The position numbers and the translations under genes were made by a program. Below the pieces are notes generated by a model. The model ran no database searches, had not been told where the DNA came from, and saw only the letters and a list, made by a program, of their open reading frames with translations. This document shows positions 39,760-53,754 of a stretch of DNA of 64,000 nt, one piece after another; position 1 is the stretch's first letter, and the number at the start of each line of letters is the position of its first letter. Source of the stretch: Variovorax sp. OAS795. GTDB taxonomy: Bacteria; Pseudomonadota; Gammaproteobacteria; Burkholderiales; Burkholderiaceae_C. The stretch lies in assembly GCF_040546685.1 (NCBI RefSeq), contig NZ_JBEPOH010000001.1:2852001-2916000 (forward strand), read 5' to 3'.

Positions 39760-40407
39760 CTACACAGCGGCCTCGAGGCCATTGCGGAAATGCTCGCGCA
39801 TGCGCGCCATGGCTGCCGCGGCGTCGCCGGATTCGATCGCGGCCATCATGGCGCGGTGCTCCGCCAGCGATTCGGCAATCCGCCCTTCCTTGAGCAGCGA
39901 GTTGTGCCGGTTGAGCTTCATCACCTTGCGCAGGTCGGCCACCATCTGGTCGCGCCACTTGTTGTTGGCAATGGCCAGCAGGCGCATGTGGAAGCGCTCG
40001 TTCAGTGCGAAGAAGTGCTCGCGGTTTTCCTTGCCCGGGGCGGCGGCGGCCTCCAGCTCGGCGTGCAATGCCTTCAGCTCCGCGCGCTCGGCATCGGTGG
40101 CGCGTTCGGCCACCACGCCCGCCGCGTCGCTTTCCAGCAGCGAGAGCAGGTGGTAGACATCGGCCAGGTCCTGTTCCGATACTTCGGTCACGTAGGCGCC
40201 GCGCCGCACCTTCATCGTCACCAGGCCTTCGGCCGCCAGCACCTTCAACGCCTCGCGCAGGGGCGTGCGGCTGATGCCGTATTCCTCGGCCAGCTTGAGT
40301 TCGTCGATCCAGCTGCCCGGCTCGAGCTCTCGGCGGAAGATCCGCTGGCGCAGCAGCTCGGCCACCTCTTCATAGAGGGCGCGCGGGGTGAGGGTGAGGG
40401 CGGACAT
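39760..40407 (-). CDS. GntR-family regulator, FCD subfamily
   Basis: N-terminal winged helix (LAEEYGISRTPLREALKVLA, about 42-61) and FCD ligand domain with metal-binding pattern (HFFALNERFHMRLLAIANN, EHRAMMAAIESGDAAAAMA). 215 residues with ATG 40407; an in-frame start at 40425 is less likely. It is divergent from the methylmalonyl-CoA mutase gene across 126 bases containing an AT-rich near-palindrome AATTAATAATT, so it probably controls the propionyl-CoA operon, with an acyl-CoA or organic acid as ligand. Confidence 0.9.
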   Translation of the reverse strand: MSALTLTPRALYEEVAELLRQRIFRRELEPGSWIDELKLAEEYGISRTPLREALKVLAAEGLVTMKVRRGAYVTEVSEQDLADVYHLLSLLESDAAGVVAERATDAERAELKALHAELEAAAAPGKENREHFFALNERFHMRLLAIANNKWRDQMVADLRKVMKLNRHNSLLKEGRIAESLAEHRAMMAAIESGDAAAAMARMREHFRNGLEAAV

Positions 40408-40533
40408 GGCCGGACTGTACCGCAAAAATTGAGTTTGAATTAATAATTATGGATCGGTTAGACTCGCTGCGGCCTGCAAATCCCTGCAGGCGAATTTGCG
40501 ACTACCCTGCACGACACTGCAAGACGGCCCCTC

Positions 40534-42696
<2,163 letters not shown>

Positions 42697-42704
42697 GCAG
42701 CAAC

Positions 42705-43178
42705 GTGGGCGATCTCTTGTCGCGGCTGTCGCTGCAGCCGGTGGATTCCAGCGATTTCGAGGCCATGCTGGCCCTGCGCGTCGATGCGATGCGCCCGAGC
42801 CTGGAGCGCGTCGGGCGCTTCGATCCCGCACGCTCGCGCGAGCGCCTGCAGGCCGGATTCATCGTGCCGTTCATGCACCACATCGTGCTCGACGGCGACC
42901 AGCGCGTCGGCTTCGTCACGCTCAAGCCGGAGGGCGCCGATGCGCTGCGGCTCGACCATCTCTACCTGCGCACCGGCTTCCAGGGCCTGGGCATCGGCGA
43001 GTGGGTGCTGGAGTGGGCCAAGGCGCAGGCGCGCGAACAGCAAGTGGACATCAAGCTCACCGCGCTCGTGCAGAGCGATGCCAACCGCTTCTACCTGCGG
43101 CACGGCTTCGTGCTCAAAGGCGAGGAGGGTGTCGACCTGCACTACCGGTGGCGCGCGACGTCGGAGGGCGCGTGCTGA
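42705..43178 (+). CDS. GNAT-family acetyltransferase
   Basis: A 157-residue GNAT protein: acetyl-CoA-binding loop [15 protein letters not shown] (Q/R-x-x-G-x-G), strand [13 protein letters not shown] before it, and [14 protein letters not shown] at the C-terminus. GTG 42705 lies eight bases after the mutase stop. Lodged between mutase and MeaB genes, it may acetylate an enzyme or CoA-pathway intermediate, but the substrate is unknown. Its end overlaps the meaB start by seven bases. Confidence 0.85.
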   Translation: MGDLLSRLSLQPVDSSDFEAMLALRVDAMRPSLERVGRFDPARSRERLQAGFIVPFMHHIVLDGDQRVGFVTLKPEGADALRLDHLYLRTGFQGLGIGEWVLEWAKAQAREQQVDIKLTALVQSDANRFYLRHGFVLKGEEGVDLHYRWRATSEGAC

Positions 43179-44221
43179 AGTCGGCCGACGCACTGGAGCG
43201 CGCGATTGCCGAGCCGGAAGGCATGGTCCAGCGCCGCGCCATCGCCAAGGCCATCACGCTGCTCGAATCGACCCGCGCCGACCACCGCACGCAGGCCGAT
43301 GCATTGCTCACCGCGCTGCTGCCGCGAACCGGCAACTCATTTCGCCTCGGCATCTCGGGCGTGCCGGGTGTCGGCAAATCGACCTTCATCGAAACGCTGG
43401 GCCTGCTCCTCATCGGCAAGGGCCACCGCGTGGCGGTGCTCACCATCGACCCCTCGTCCACCGTCTCGGGCGGCTCGATCCTCGGTGACAAGACGCGCAT
43501 GGAGCGGCTCTCGGTGCACGAGCGCGCCTACATCCGCCCGAGCCCGTCGAGCGGCACGCTCGGCGGCGTGGCGGAGAAAACGCGCGAAGCCATGCTCGTG
43601 TGCGAGGCCGCGGGCTACGACATCGTGATCGTCGAAACCGTCGGCGTGGGCCAGAGCGAAACCGCAGTGGCCGGCATGACCGACATGTTCGTGCTGATGC
43701 AGCTGCCCAATGCGGGCGACGACCTGCAGGCCATCAAGAAGGGCGTGATGGAGCTGGCCGACCTCGTCGTCATCAACAAGGCCGACATCGACAAGGATGC
43801 CGCCACGCGCGCGCAGGCACAGATCACCTCGGCGCTGCGCCTGTTCGGCCACCAGGGCAACCCGGACCACGCGCATGCCGTGCACGATGCGCACAGCGGC
43901 ATGCAGGTGCGCTTCTGGCTGCCCAAGGTGCTGCAGCTCAGCGCGCTGGCCGGCACCGGCGTCGATGCCTTCTGGGATGCCGTGACGCAGTTCAGGCAAC
44001 TGCAGACCGCCAACGGCAAGCTCGCCACGCGGCGCGAAAAACAGGCCACCGCGTGGATGTGGGAACGCATCGACGCCGGACTCAAGCAGGCCTTCAGGCA
44101 GCATGCGCAGGTGCGCGAACTGCTGCCTCAACTCACACGGCAGGTGGCGCAAGGTGCGCTGCCCGCATCGACGGCGGCACGCCAGCTGCTTGCGGCGGCG
44201 GCCATCACCGCCCGGCCATGA
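43172..44221 (+). CDS. meaB: Methylmalonyl-CoA mutase G-protein chaperone MeaB (ArgK)
   Basis: A SIMIBI-class GTPase that protects and reloads the mutase cofactor. Walker [10 protein letters not shown] (about residue 65), [16 protein letters not shown], the switch segment [11 protein letters not shown] and base-recognition NKAD in VVINKADID. 349 residues. GTG 43172 has a good GGAGG; longer frames upstream are read-through. Close linkage to the mutase is the usual arrangement. Confidence 0.95.
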   Translation: MLKSADALERAIAEPEGMVQRRAIAKAITLLESTRADHRTQADALLTALLPRTGNSFRLGISGVPGVGKSTFIETLGLLLIGKGHRVAVLTIDPSSTVSGGSILGDKTRMERLSVHERAYIRPSPSSGTLGGVAEKTREAMLVCEAAGYDIVIVETVGVGQSETAVAGMTDMFVLMQLPNAGDDLQAIKKGVMELADLVVINKADIDKDAATRAQAQITSALRLFGHQGNPDHAHAVHDAHSGMQVRFWLPKVLQLSALAGTGVDAFWDAVTQFRQLQTANGKLATRREKQATAWMWERIDAGLKQAFRQHAQVRELLPQLTRQVAQGALPASTAARQLLAAAAITARP

Positions 44222-44261
44222 CGGCCCACACAATCCAGGACCACAGCTTCGGAAGCACACC

Positions 44262-45806
<1,545 letters not shown>

Positions 45807-45827
45807 GCGGCTACGGAGAAGAAGAAC

Positions 45828-47876
45828 ATGTTCAAGAAAATCCTGATCGCCAACCGCGGAGAGATCGCCTGCCGCGTCATCCAGACCGCAAGGAAGATGG
45901 GGATCCTCACGGTCGCTGTCTACTCCGACGCCGACAAGGAAGCGCGCCATGTCGAGCTGGCCGACGAAGCGGTGCACATCGGCGCTGCGCCCAGCCGCGA
46001 GAGCTACCTGCAGGCCGACCGCATCATCGCGGCCTGCAAGCAGACCGGCGCGGAAGCCGTGCATCCGGGCTACGGCTTCCTGTCGGAGAACGAAGCGTTT
46101 GCGCGCAAGGTCGAGGAAGAGGGCATTGCCTTCATCGGGCCCAAGCACTATTCGATCGCGGCCATGGGCGACAAGATCGCCTCGAAGAAGCTCGCGAACG
46201 AAGCCAAGGTCAACACCATTCCGGGCTGGAACGACGCCATCGAGACGGCCGAGCGCGCGGTCGAGATCGCCAAGGACATCGGCTACCCGGTGATGATCAA
46301 GGCTTCGGCGGGCGGCGGCGGCAAGGGCCTGCGCGTGGCCTACGACGACAAGGAAGCCTTCGAGGGCTTCACCTCGTGCCGCAACGAAGCGCGCAACAGC
46401 TTCGGCGATGACCGCGTGTTCATCGAGAAATTCGTCGAGGAGCCGCGCCACATCGAGATCCAGGTACTGGGCGATTCGCACGGCAACGTCATCTACCTGA
46501 ACGAGCGCGAATGCTCGATCCAGCGCCGGCACCAGAAGGTGATCGAGGAGGCGCCGTCGCCGTTCATCAGCGACGCCACGCGCAGGGCGATGGGCGAACA
46601 GGCGGTGCAACTGGCCAAGGCGGTGCAATACCAGAGCGCGGGCACCGTGGAGTTCGTGGTCGGCAAGGACCAGAGCTTCTACTTCCTGGAAATGAACACG
46701 CGGCTGCAGGTGGAGCATCCGGTGACCGAGTGCATCACCGGCCTCGACCTGGTCGAGCTGATGATCCGCGTGGCGGCGGGCGAAGCCTTGCCGCTCACGC
46801 AGGCCGAGGTGAAGCGCAACGGCTGGGCCATCGAGTGCCGCATCAATGCCGAGGATCCGTTCCGCAACTTCCTGCCCTCCACGGGCCGCCTGGTCAAGTT
46901 CCAGCCGCCGGCCGAGACCATGTTCGCGGCCGACACCGAGCACCTGAACGGCGTCCGCGTGGACACCGGCGTGTACGACGGCGGCGAGATCCCGATGTAC
47001 TACGACTCGATGATCGCCAAGCTCATCGTGCACGGCAAGGACCGGCAGCATGCGATCGCACGCATGCGCGAGGCGCTCAACGGCTTCGTGATCCGGGGCA
47101 TCAGCAGCAACATCCCGTTCCAGGCGGCGCTGCTCGCGCATCCCAGGTTCGTGGCGGGCGACTTCAACACCGGTTTCATCGCCGAGCACTACGGCAAGGG
47201 CTTCCATGCGGAAGACGTGCCGCACGCCGACCCGGCTTTCCTCATCGCGCTCGCGGCCTACGTGCACCGGCGCTACCGCGCGCGCGCATCGGGCATCAGC
47301 GGCCAACTCGAAGGCCATGGCGTGAAGGTGGGCGAGCAGTTCGTGGTGGTGGAGCTGGGGCCGGAGGGCAGGCACGTGCACCATCCGGTCTCGGTCACCG
47401 ACTTCCATGGCAAGACCGGCGCCAGCGCCGTGGCCGTGGGCGACACGAGCTACAAGATCGACAGCGGCTTTGCGCTCGGGGCCGTTCGCGTGCAGGGCAT
47501 GGTCAATGACCGGCCCTTCACCGCGCAGGTGGAGCGCGGCGCGGGCAGGAATCCGCTGGCGCTGCGCGTGTCGCACGACGGCAAGCAGATCGACGCGATG
47601 GTGCTGTCGCCGCTCGGCGCGCGGCTGCTCGAACTGATGCCCTATAAGGCGCCGCCGGACCTGAGCAAGTTCCTGATGTCGCCGATGCCGGGCCTCCTGG
47701 TCGAGGTGTCGGTGCAGCCGGGCCAGCAGGTGCGTGCGGGCGAGAAGCTGGCCGTCATCGAGGCCATGAAAATGGAAAACGTGCTGTTTGCCACGCAGGA
47801 CGGCGTGGTCGGCAAGGTGTCGGCCAGCAAGGGCGAGTCGCTCGCCGTCGATCAAATCATTCTGGAGTTCAACTGA
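45828..47876 (+). CDS. pccA: Propionyl-CoA carboxylase alpha subunit (biotin carboxylase + carrier)
   Basis: ATP-dependent carboxylation of its own biotin. Biotin carboxylase domain: [32 protein letters not shown]-grasp loop [29 protein letters not shown]-like central part (about 475-590) docks to the beta subunit. The C-terminal carrier ends with the biotinylation motif EAMKMEN (Lys about 646). 682 residues. The stop TGA shares bases with the biotin synthase ATG, so production of the enzyme is tied to its cofactor supply. Confidence 0.96.
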   Translation: MFKKILIANRGEIACRVIQTARKMGILTVAVYSDADKEARHVELADEAVHIGAAPSRESYLQADRIIAACKQTGAEAVHPGYGFLSENEAFARKVEEEGIAFIGPKHYSIAAMGDKIASKKLANEAKVNTIPGWNDAIETAERAVEIAKDIGYPVMIKASAGGGGKGLRVAYDDKEAFEGFTSCRNEARNSFGDDRVFIEKFVEEPRHIEIQVLGDSHGNVIYLNERECSIQRRHQKVIEEAPSPFISDATRRAMGEQAVQLAKAVQYQSAGTVEFVVGKDQSFYFLEMNTRLQVEHPVTECITGLDLVELMIRVAAGEALPLTQAEVKRNGWAIECRINAEDPFRNFLPSTGRLVKFQPPAETMFAADTEHLNGVRVDTGVYDGGEIPMYYDSMIAKLIVHGKDRQHAIARMREALNGFVIRGISSNIPFQAALLAHPRFVAGDFNTGFIAEHYGKGFHAEDVPHADPAFLIALAAYVHRRYRARASGISGQLEGHGVKVGEQFVVVELGPEGRHVHHPVSVTDFHGKTGASAVAVGDTSYKIDSGFALGAVRVQGMVNDRPFTAQVERGAGRNPLALRVSHDGKQIDAMVLSPLGARLLELMPYKAPPDLSKFLMSPMPGLLVEVSVQPGQQVRAGEKLAVIEAMKMENVLFATQDGVVGKVSASKGESLAVDQIILEFN

Positions 47877-48901
47877 TGGGTGCCAACGACCTGCAACAGC
47901 CGATCACGCTGCACAAGCCTTCCAAGGTGCCGGCGCCGCAAGGGCCCTGGTCGATCGAGGCGATCCAGGCCCTGCTCGACAAGCCGCTGATGGCGCTGTT
48001 GTTCGAAGCGCAGACGGTGCATCGCGCGCACTTCCCCGACGGCGACATCGAGCTGGCGACGCTGCTCTCGGTCAAGACCGGCGGCTGCCCCGAGAACTGC
48101 GGCTACTGCCCGCAATCGGCCGAGTTCGACACCGGCGTGAAGGCGCAGAAGCTCATGGAGGTCGACGAGGTGCTGCGTGCCGCGCAGGCCGCCAAGGACG
48201 CCGGCGCCACGCGCTTCTGCATGGGCGCCGCATGGCGCGCACCGAAGGACCGCGACGTCGAGAAGGTGGCGGTACTGGTCGAGGCGGTGAAGGGCCTCGG
48301 GATGCAGACCTGCGCCACGCTCGGCATGCTGGAGCCGCACCATGCGCACCAGCTCAAGGCCGCGGGCCTGGACTACTACAACCACAACCTGGACACCGCC
48401 CCCGAGTACTACACCGACGTCGTCGACACGCGCACCTACCAGGACCGGCTCGATACGCTGGCCCATGTGCGCAGTGCCGGCATCAGCGTGTGCTGCGGCG
48501 GCATCGTCGGCATGGGCGAGCAGCCGGTGCACCGCGCAGGGCTCATCGCGCAACTGGCCAATCTGAATCCGTATCCGGAGTCGGTGCCGATCAACAGCCT
48601 GGTGCGTGTACCCGGCACGCCGCTGGCCGATTCGGAACCGGTCGATCCTTTCGACTTCGTGCGCATGATCGCGGTCGCGCGCATCACGATGCCGACGGCG
48701 CGCGTGCGCCTGTCGGCGGGCCGCCAGCAGATGGGCGATGCGGTGCAGGCCCTGTGCTTCATGGCCGGCGCCAACTCGATCTTCTACGGCGACAAGCTGC
48801 TGGTCACCGGCAACCCCGATGTCGAGGCCGACGTGCAGCTGCTGCGCAAGCTGGGGCTTGAGGCGCGCCGCACAGCCGAACAGGCGGAGCCCTGCGCATG
48901 A
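47876..48901 (+). CDS. bioB: Biotin synthase
   Basis: Radical-SAM enzyme that inserts sulfur into dethiobiotin. 341 residues; the SAM cluster Cys71-x3-Cys75-x2-Cys78 is in [12 protein letters not shown], the [2Fe-2S] ligands lie in RFCMGAAWR and QTCATLGML with [13 protein letters not shown], and the fourth (Arg) ligand in [16 protein letters not shown]. It is not with other bio genes but overlaps pccA by one base. Its iron-sulfur clusters depend on the Isc system encoded further along this window. Confidence 0.96.
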   Translation: MGANDLQQPITLHKPSKVPAPQGPWSIEAIQALLDKPLMALLFEAQTVHRAHFPDGDIELATLLSVKTGGCPENCGYCPQSAEFDTGVKAQKLMEVDEVLRAAQAAKDAGATRFCMGAAWRAPKDRDVEKVAVLVEAVKGLGMQTCATLGMLEPHHAHQLKAAGLDYYNHNLDTAPEYYTDVVDTRTYQDRLDTLAHVRSAGISVCCGGIVGMGEQPVHRAGLIAQLANLNPYPESVPINSLVRVPGTPLADSEPVDPFDFVRMIAVARITMPTARVRLSAGRQQMGDAVQALCFMAGANSIFYGDKLLVTGNPDVEADVQLLRKLGLEARRTAEQAEPCA

Positions 48902-49386
48902 CGGCAACGGCACGCCCCTTCAAGGTGCTGGGCATCCAGCAGATCGCCATCGGCGGGCCGGACAAGCTGCGGCTGCAGAAGCTCTGGGTCGACATGCTGG
49001 GGCTCGAGGTCACGGGCACCTTCAAGAGCGAACGCGAGAACGTCGACGAGGACATCTGTTCGATGGGCAGCGGCCCGTTCAAGGTCGAGGTCGACCTGAT
49101 GCAGCCGCTGGACCCGGACAAGAAACCGGCGGTGCACACGACGCCCCTCAACCACGTGGGCCTGTGGATCGACGACCTGCCAAAGGCCGTCGAATGGCTC
49201 ACCGCGCAGGGCGTGCGCTTTGCGCCCGGCGGCATCCGCAAGGGCGCGGCCGGCTTCGACATCTGCTTCCTGCATCCGAAGGCGAACGACGAATTTCCGA
49301 TCGCGGGCGAGGGCGTGCTCATCGAGATGGTGCAGGCGCCGCCCGAGGTGGTGGCGGCCTTCGGCGCGCTGGCCGCTACGCGTTGA
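48898..49386 (+). CDS. VOC-family protein, candidate methylmalonyl-CoA epimerase
   Basis: A 162-residue two-module VOC (glyoxalase-fold) protein. Metal-ligand candidates are His86 in [10 protein letters not shown] and Glu143 in VLIEMVQAP; where epimerases have an N-terminal His, this has Gln (GIQQIAIGG, 14-15). The pathway needs an epimerase between carboxylase and mutase and no other candidate is in the operon, so that role is plausible. A lactoylglutathione lyase-like activity is the alternative. ATGA overlap with bioB; its 3' end overlaps the convergent Lrp gene by 11 bases. Confidence 0.75.
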   Translation: MTATARPFKVLGIQQIAIGGPDKLRLQKLWVDMLGLEVTGTFKSERENVDEDICSMGSGPFKVEVDLMQPLDPDKKPAVHTTPLNHVGLWIDDLPKAVEWLTAQGVRFAPGGIRKGAAGFDICFLHPKANDEFPIAGEGVLIEMVQAPPEVVAAFGALAATR

Positions 49387-49873
49387 GCACCTTCCTGATC
49401 GGCGGCTTCACATCGGAGCGCCGGGGCGGCAGCATCGGCTGGTGCTCGCGCGCCGGATTCAGGATGATCGATGTGGCCGTTTCGGTGAGGATGCAGAACT
49501 TGGTGACCACCGCATCGAGGTGGCTCACGTCGATGACCGCGATCTCCAGGATCCAGCTGTCGTCGCCGGTCACGTTGTAGGCATTGACGCACTCGGGCGT
49601 TTGCTGAACCAGTTCGACCACACGCGCGTAGTCGGCACGGCCGACGCGGATGATGGCGCGAATGCCGTAGCCAAGCTTGCCGAGGTTGACCGTGGCGCGG
49701 TAGCCGCTGATCACGCCCGAGGCCTCGAGTTTCTTCACGCGTTCGGTCACGGCCGGCTGGCTCAGGTGCACACGGCGGCCGAGCTCGGCCATGGTGAGCC
49801 GCGCATCGGCCTGCAGTTCGGCGAGGATGCGCGTGTCGTGGGGATCGAGCGCGGGGTTCAAGGGATAGTCCAT
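49376..49873 (-). CDS. Lrp/AsnC-family regulator
   Basis: 165 residues. N-terminal HTH ([20 protein letters not shown], about 22-41) and RAM effector domain ([40 protein letters not shown]). Typically senses amino acids. Convergent with the VOC gene and divergent from the EamA exporter, which it most likely regulates. The C-terminal tail is Pro/Arg-rich ([18 protein letters not shown]). Confidence 0.92.
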   Translation of the reverse strand: MDYPLNPALDPHDTRILAELQADARLTMAELGRRVHLSQPAVTERVKKLEASGVISGYRATVNLGKLGYGIRAIIRVGRADYARVVELVQQTPECVNAYNVTGDDSWILEIAVIDVSHLDAVVTKFCILTETATSIILNPAREHQPMLPPRRSDVKPPIRKVLNA

Positions 49874-49987
49874 GCAACTCCTTCAAATCGACGGTAGGAA
49901 ACGCAAAGAACCATGAAAGCTGCATGGTTGCCGGAAGAACGCTTTCATACCATGGTCGGTGTTCCAACACCAACAAGACCCATCCCG

Positions 49988-50905
49988 ATGCCCACACTCG
50001 CATCTCCCGCAGAGGCCGCGCCCAGCGCCGCACGCGCTGCGCTCCCGCCCATCCTTTGGCTCTGTCTGGCCGCCACCTGGGTGGTCTGGGGCTCGACCTA
50101 TCTCGCGATCAAGTACGCACTGGTCAGCTTCGCGCCCTTTCTGCAGATGGGCTCGCGCTTCCTGTTCGCGGGCGTGCTGCTGGCCGCCTGGATGCGCTGG
50201 CGCGGCGCGGCGTGGCCCTCGCGCCTGCAATGGCGCAACGCGCTGCTGGTCGGCACCCTGATGCTGGGTGGCGGCATGGGGGGCACCGCGCACGCCGAAG
50301 TGACGATCGGCTCCGGGCTGGTGGTGGCCTTCATTGCGGTGGTGCCGCTGCTGATCGCATTGATGAACCTGGTCTGGGGCGTGAAGCCGACAGGGCTGGA
50401 AGCAGCGGGCATTGCGCTCGGGCTCGTCGGCGTGCTGATGCTCACGCAGGGCAGCGGTTTCCAGTCGTCGCCCGCGGGCCTGGTGGCCATTTCCGTCGCG
50501 TGCGTCTGCTGGTCGATGGGCAGCGTGCTGAGCCAGCGCAGCCTGCCGCTCGCGCCCGGTGCCATGGGTTTTGCGAGCGAGATGATCTGCGGCGGCGTGG
50601 TGCTGCTGGTGCTCTCCGCCCTCTCTGGTGAAGAGCTGCTGTGGCCGCCCCAGCCCGAAGCCGCTGCGGCCTGGCTGTATCTCGTGGTGTTCGGATCGCT
50701 GATCGCGTTCAACGCCTACATGGTGCTGCTCGCCAGGGCGCCCGCCGCGCTGGCGGCGAGCTACACCTTCGTCAACCCGGTGATCGCGATGCTGCTGGGC
50801 GTCTGGATCGCCAACGAGACGGTGACGCGCTTCGAGTGGTACGCGGTCGTGGTCATCCTGGCCGGGGTGCTGCTGTTGCTCTTCAAGCGTTCGGCGAAGG
50901 CGTGA
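49988..50905 (+). CDS. EamA/DMT-family transporter
   Basis: Ten predicted membrane helices in two EamA halves (WLCLAATWVVWGSTYLAIKY at the start; AYMVLLARAPAALAASYTFV and PVIAMLLGVWIANETVT in the second). Related to YedA/PecM-like exporters of amino acids or other metabolites. I chose ATG 49988; ATGs at 49952 and 49913 are in frame and none has a strong ribosome-binding sequence. Divergent from the Lrp gene, which suggests amino-acid-linked export. Confidence 0.88.
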   Translation: MPTLASPAEAAPSAARAALPPILWLCLAATWVVWGSTYLAIKYALVSFAPFLQMGSRFLFAGVLLAAWMRWRGAAWPSRLQWRNALLVGTLMLGGGMGGTAHAEVTIGSGLVVAFIAVVPLLIALMNLVWGVKPTGLEAAGIALGLVGVLMLTQGSGFQSSPAGLVAISVACVCWSMGSVLSQRSLPLAPGAMGFASEMICGGVVLLVLSALSGEELLWPPQPEAAAAWLYLVVFGSLIAFNAYMVLLARAPAALAASYTFVNPVIAMLLGVWIANETVTRFEWYAVVVILAGVLLLLFKRSAKA

Positions 50906-50917
50906 GCTGCGCGCCGT

Positions 50918-51556
50918 TCAGGTGCCCGGACGGCGCCAGAAGGCGAGCGTGGCCGCCAGCAGCCACATGCCCGCGGCGCAGCTGCGGTTCAGCGCCTTGA
51001 GTCCGCGGCGCGAGAGCCAGCGCACGGCCTGCGTTCCGGCGGCCGCGTAGGCCAGCATCACGCAGGTGTCGAGCGCCACGAAGATCGAGCCCAGCAACAG
51101 GTATTGCGTGCCCTGAGGCTGGGAGATGTCGATGAACTGCGGCAGGAAGGCGGCAAAGAACAGCACCGTCTTGGGGTTCGACAGCGCCACCAGCAGGCTG
51201 CGCACCAGTGCGACGCGGCCGTGCGGGCGATGCTCGATGGCCGAGCTGGCCAGCGCCGTGCCGAGGTCGGTCGCTTCGCTGCGCCACAGCTTGACGCCGA
51301 GCCAGACCAGGTAGGCGACGCCGGCCACGCGGATCGCATTGAAGAGCAGCTCCGATGCGGCGAGCAGCGAACCGAGGCCGAGCGCCACCACCGCAATCAG
51401 CGTGACGCTGCCAAGCGACGCGCCGGCAATGCCCCAGCTCGCGCGGCGCATGCCGCCGTCGATGCCGTTGGACAGCGCCAGCAGCATCGTGGGTCCGGGG
51501 ATCACGGCCAGTGCAAGCGAGGCGACGACGTAGATCAGCAGGGTGTCGAGTGTCAT
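50918..51556 (-). CDS. LysE/RhtB-family exporter
   Basis: 212 residues, six predicted membrane helices, with the family's N-terminal signature [19 protein letters not shown] and [16 protein letters not shown]. Exports amino acids or homoserine lactone-like compounds. ATG 51556 overlaps the stop of the ferredoxin gene as ATGA. It converges on the EamA gene, so two exporters of similar class lie tail to tail. Confidence 0.9.
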   Translation of the reverse strand: MTLDTLLIYVVASLALAVIPGPTMLLALSNGIDGGMRRASWGIAGASLGSVTLIAVVALGLGSLLAASELLFNAIRVAGVAYLVWLGVKLWRSEATDLGTALASSAIEHRPHGRVALVRSLLVALSNPKTVLFFAAFLPQFIDISQPQGTQYLLLGSIFVALDTCVMLAYAAAGTQAVRWLSRRGLKALNRSCAAGMWLLAATLAFWRRPGT

Positions 51557-52185
51557 GGCTTGGCGGCGCGCGGTCGTTGCGGGGAGGCGGCACGGGCACG
51601 CGCCAGTGCGGCTTCGACGATGGACCGCTTGCGCGTGTCGGCGGCTTGCGGCTCGGCGGCGGGCGCCGCTTCCTTGTCTTGCGGCCTGCCGGCCCGGCGA
51701 TGCGCGCCATGCAGCTTGTAGCGCTGCAGTGCGGCCTTGGCCTGCGCCTCGGACCAGGCTTGCCAGCCTGTGCGGCCCGGCGTTTCGGCTTCGAGCGAAA
51801 TGCAGTCGACCGGGCACACCGGAATGCACAGCTCGCAACCCGTGCAGTGGGCCTCGATCACGGTGTGCATGCGCTTGTTGATGCCCACGATGGCATCGGT
51901 CGGGCAGGCGTCCAGGCAGAGCGTGCAGCCGATGCACCAGGCCTCGTCGATGACGGCCATGGCCCGCGGGCCTTCGGTGCCGAACTGCGGATCGAGCGGC
52001 AGCGGCTCGCGGCCCGTGAGCCGTGCCAGCCTGGCGATGCCTTCCGCGCCGCCGGGAGGGCATTGGTTGATTTCGGCCGTGCCATCGGCCACCGCCTGGG
52101 CGTAGCCCGCGCAATCGGGGTAGCCGCAACGCGTGCACTGCGTCTGCGGCAGTGCATCGTGGATGCGTGCGGCCAGCCCGGTCAC
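51553..52185 (-). CDS. RnfB-like electron-transport ferredoxin
   Basis: 210 residues. N-terminal [4Fe-4S] domain with C-x2-C-x4-C ([15 protein letters not shown]) as in RnfB/RsxB, then two ferredoxin-type clusters ([31 protein letters not shown]). It lacks the N-terminal membrane anchor of standard RnfB, and no other rnf gene is adjacent. The C-terminal about 60 residues are Ala/Arg/Lys-rich. GTG 52185 with AAGGAA overlaps the phaZ stop; the longer frame is noise inside phaZ. Likely electron carrier to an oxidoreductase such as SoxR-reducing systems or nitrogenase-type donors. Confidence 0.88.
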   Translation of the reverse strand: MTGLAARIHDALPQTQCTRCGYPDCAGYAQAVADGTAEINQCPPGGAEGIARLARLTGREPLPLDPQFGTEGPRAMAVIDEAWCIGCTLCLDACPTDAIVGINKRMHTVIEAHCTGCELCIPVCPVDCISLEAETPGRTGWQAWSEAQAKAALQRYKLHGAHRRAGRPQDKEAAPAAEPQAADTRKRSIVEAALARARAASPQRPRAAKP

Positions 52186-53597
52186 TTCCTTCGTGCCGCG
52201 GTCTTCTTCACGGGGGCGACCGCCACCGCTTTCCTGGCTGCGACATTCTTGCGGGCTGCAGCGGTAGCCGTGCTGCGCGCCGGCTTGATCCGGTCTTCGG
52301 CCGGCAGGCTCTCGCGCGCACCGGCCCGGCGCTGCGGCTGGTCGTGGGCCGCGATGAACTTGACCACCTTGGGGTAGACCAGGTCGCGCCAGCGGCGGCC
52401 GCTGAAGATGCCGTAGTGGCCTGCGCCCTTGACTTCGTAGTGCTCGCGCTGGGCGTCGTCGATGCCGGTGCACAGGCTGTGCGCGGCCTCGGTCTGGCCG
52501 GAGCCCGAAATGTCGTCGAGCTCGCCCTCGACGGTGAGCAGGGCCGTGGAGTGGATGTCTTGCGGGCGCACGCGCTCGATCTGGCCCTTGGGGTTCTTGA
52601 CGTCCCAGGTGCCGTTCACGAGATCGAACTCCTGGAACACGGCGCGGATGGTGTCCAGGTAGTAGTCGGCGTCCATGTCGAGCACCGCGTTGTACTCGTC
52701 GTAGAACTTGCGGTGGGCTTCGGCGCTCGCGTCGTCGCCCTTGATCAGGTCCTTGAAGTAGTCGTAGTGGCTGCTGGCGTGGCGGTCGGGGTTCATGGCC
52801 ACGAAGCCCGTGTGCTGCAGGAAGCCGGGGTACACGCGGCGGCCTTCACCCGGGAAGCCCTGCGGCACGCGGTAGATCACGTTGTTCTCGAACCACTCGA
52901 AGCTCTTGTTCATCGCGAGGTTGTTCACCGCCGTGGGCGATTTGCGCGCGTCGATGGGGCCGCCCATCATCGTCATGGTGAGCGGCAGCTGCTCGCCGCG
53001 GCTGGCCATGAGCGACACGGCGGCCAGCACCGGCACCGTGGGCTGGCACACGCTCACCACGTGGCAGTTGCCGTACTCGGCCTGCAGCCGGCGGATGAAC
53101 TCCTGCACGTAGTTGACGTAGTCGTCCAGGTGGAACTCGCCTTCCGACAGCGGCACGAGGCGCGCGTTCTTCCAGTCGGTGATGTAGACCTTGTGGTCCT
53201 GCAGCATGGTGCGCACGGTGTCGCGCAGCAGCGTGGCGTAGTGGCCCGACAGCGGCGCCACGATCAGCACCACGGGCTGGCTCTTGAGCGTCTTGAGAAT
53301 GTGCGGCTCGTCGGTGAAGCGCTTGAACCGGCGCAGCTCGCAGAAAGGCTTGTCGAGCTCGACGGCCTCCTGGATCACCACGTCTTCGCCCTCGACCTTC
53401 ACGGACTTGATGTTGAACTCGGGCTTCTCGTAGTCCTTGCCGAGGCGATAGAGCAGGTCGTAGCCTGCCGCCATGCGCTGGGCCATGGGCACTTGCCCCC
53501 ACACGGCACCTTGGCCGAAGAGCTTGGACGCCGCTTGCGCGAAGTCCGAAAACGGTTCCATCAGGGAACGCTGGGCTTCGTAGAGTTGGTAGAGCAT
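52182..53597 (-). CDS. phaZ: Intracellular polyhydroxyalkanoate depolymerase
   Basis: Mobilises stored polyhydroxybutyrate. 471 residues of alpha/beta-hydrolase type with Cys184 nucleophile in SVCQPTVP, the mark of the intracellular PhaZ class; [12 protein letters not shown] near 395 holds the catalytic His. The last about 50 residues form an Ala/Lys/Arg-rich tail ([20 protein letters not shown]), unlike a typical depolymerase end and reminiscent of phasin or histone-like tails. A TATATT -10 (53633-53628) lies upstream. First of three overlapping leftward genes. Confidence 0.94.
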   Translation of the reverse strand: MLYQLYEAQRSLMEPFSDFAQAASKLFGQGAVWGQVPMAQRMAAGYDLLYRLGKDYEKPEFNIKSVKVEGEDVVIQEAVELDKPFCELRRFKRFTDEPHILKTLKSQPVVLIVAPLSGHYATLLRDTVRTMLQDHKVYITDWKNARLVPLSEGEFHLDDYVNYVQEFIRRLQAEYGNCHVVSVCQPTVPVLAAVSLMASRGEQLPLTMTMMGGPIDARKSPTAVNNLAMNKSFEWFENNVIYRVPQGFPGEGRRVYPGFLQHTGFVAMNPDRHASSHYDYFKDLIKGDDASAEAHRKFYDEYNAVLDMDADYYLDTIRAVFQEFDLVNGTWDVKNPKGQIERVRPQDIHSTALLTVEGELDDISGSGQTEAAHSLCTGIDDAQREHYEVKGAGHYGIFSGRRWRDLVYPKVVKFIAAHDQPQRRAGARESLPAEDRIKPARSTATAAARKNVAARKAVAVAPVKKTAARRK

Positions 53598-53754
53598 CGC
53601 TGGTGTTGGAGTGGGATGTTGCGGTGCAATATATCAGCGCCGGGGCGATGGCGCAGGGGGCGTTACCCCTACGTAGATCCCACCGCCGGAAGCATCGCGT
53701 GCCATGGGGTGCGAGAAAAGCGTGGTCAGGACGCTCTCTCGCACCTGCCGGCGG

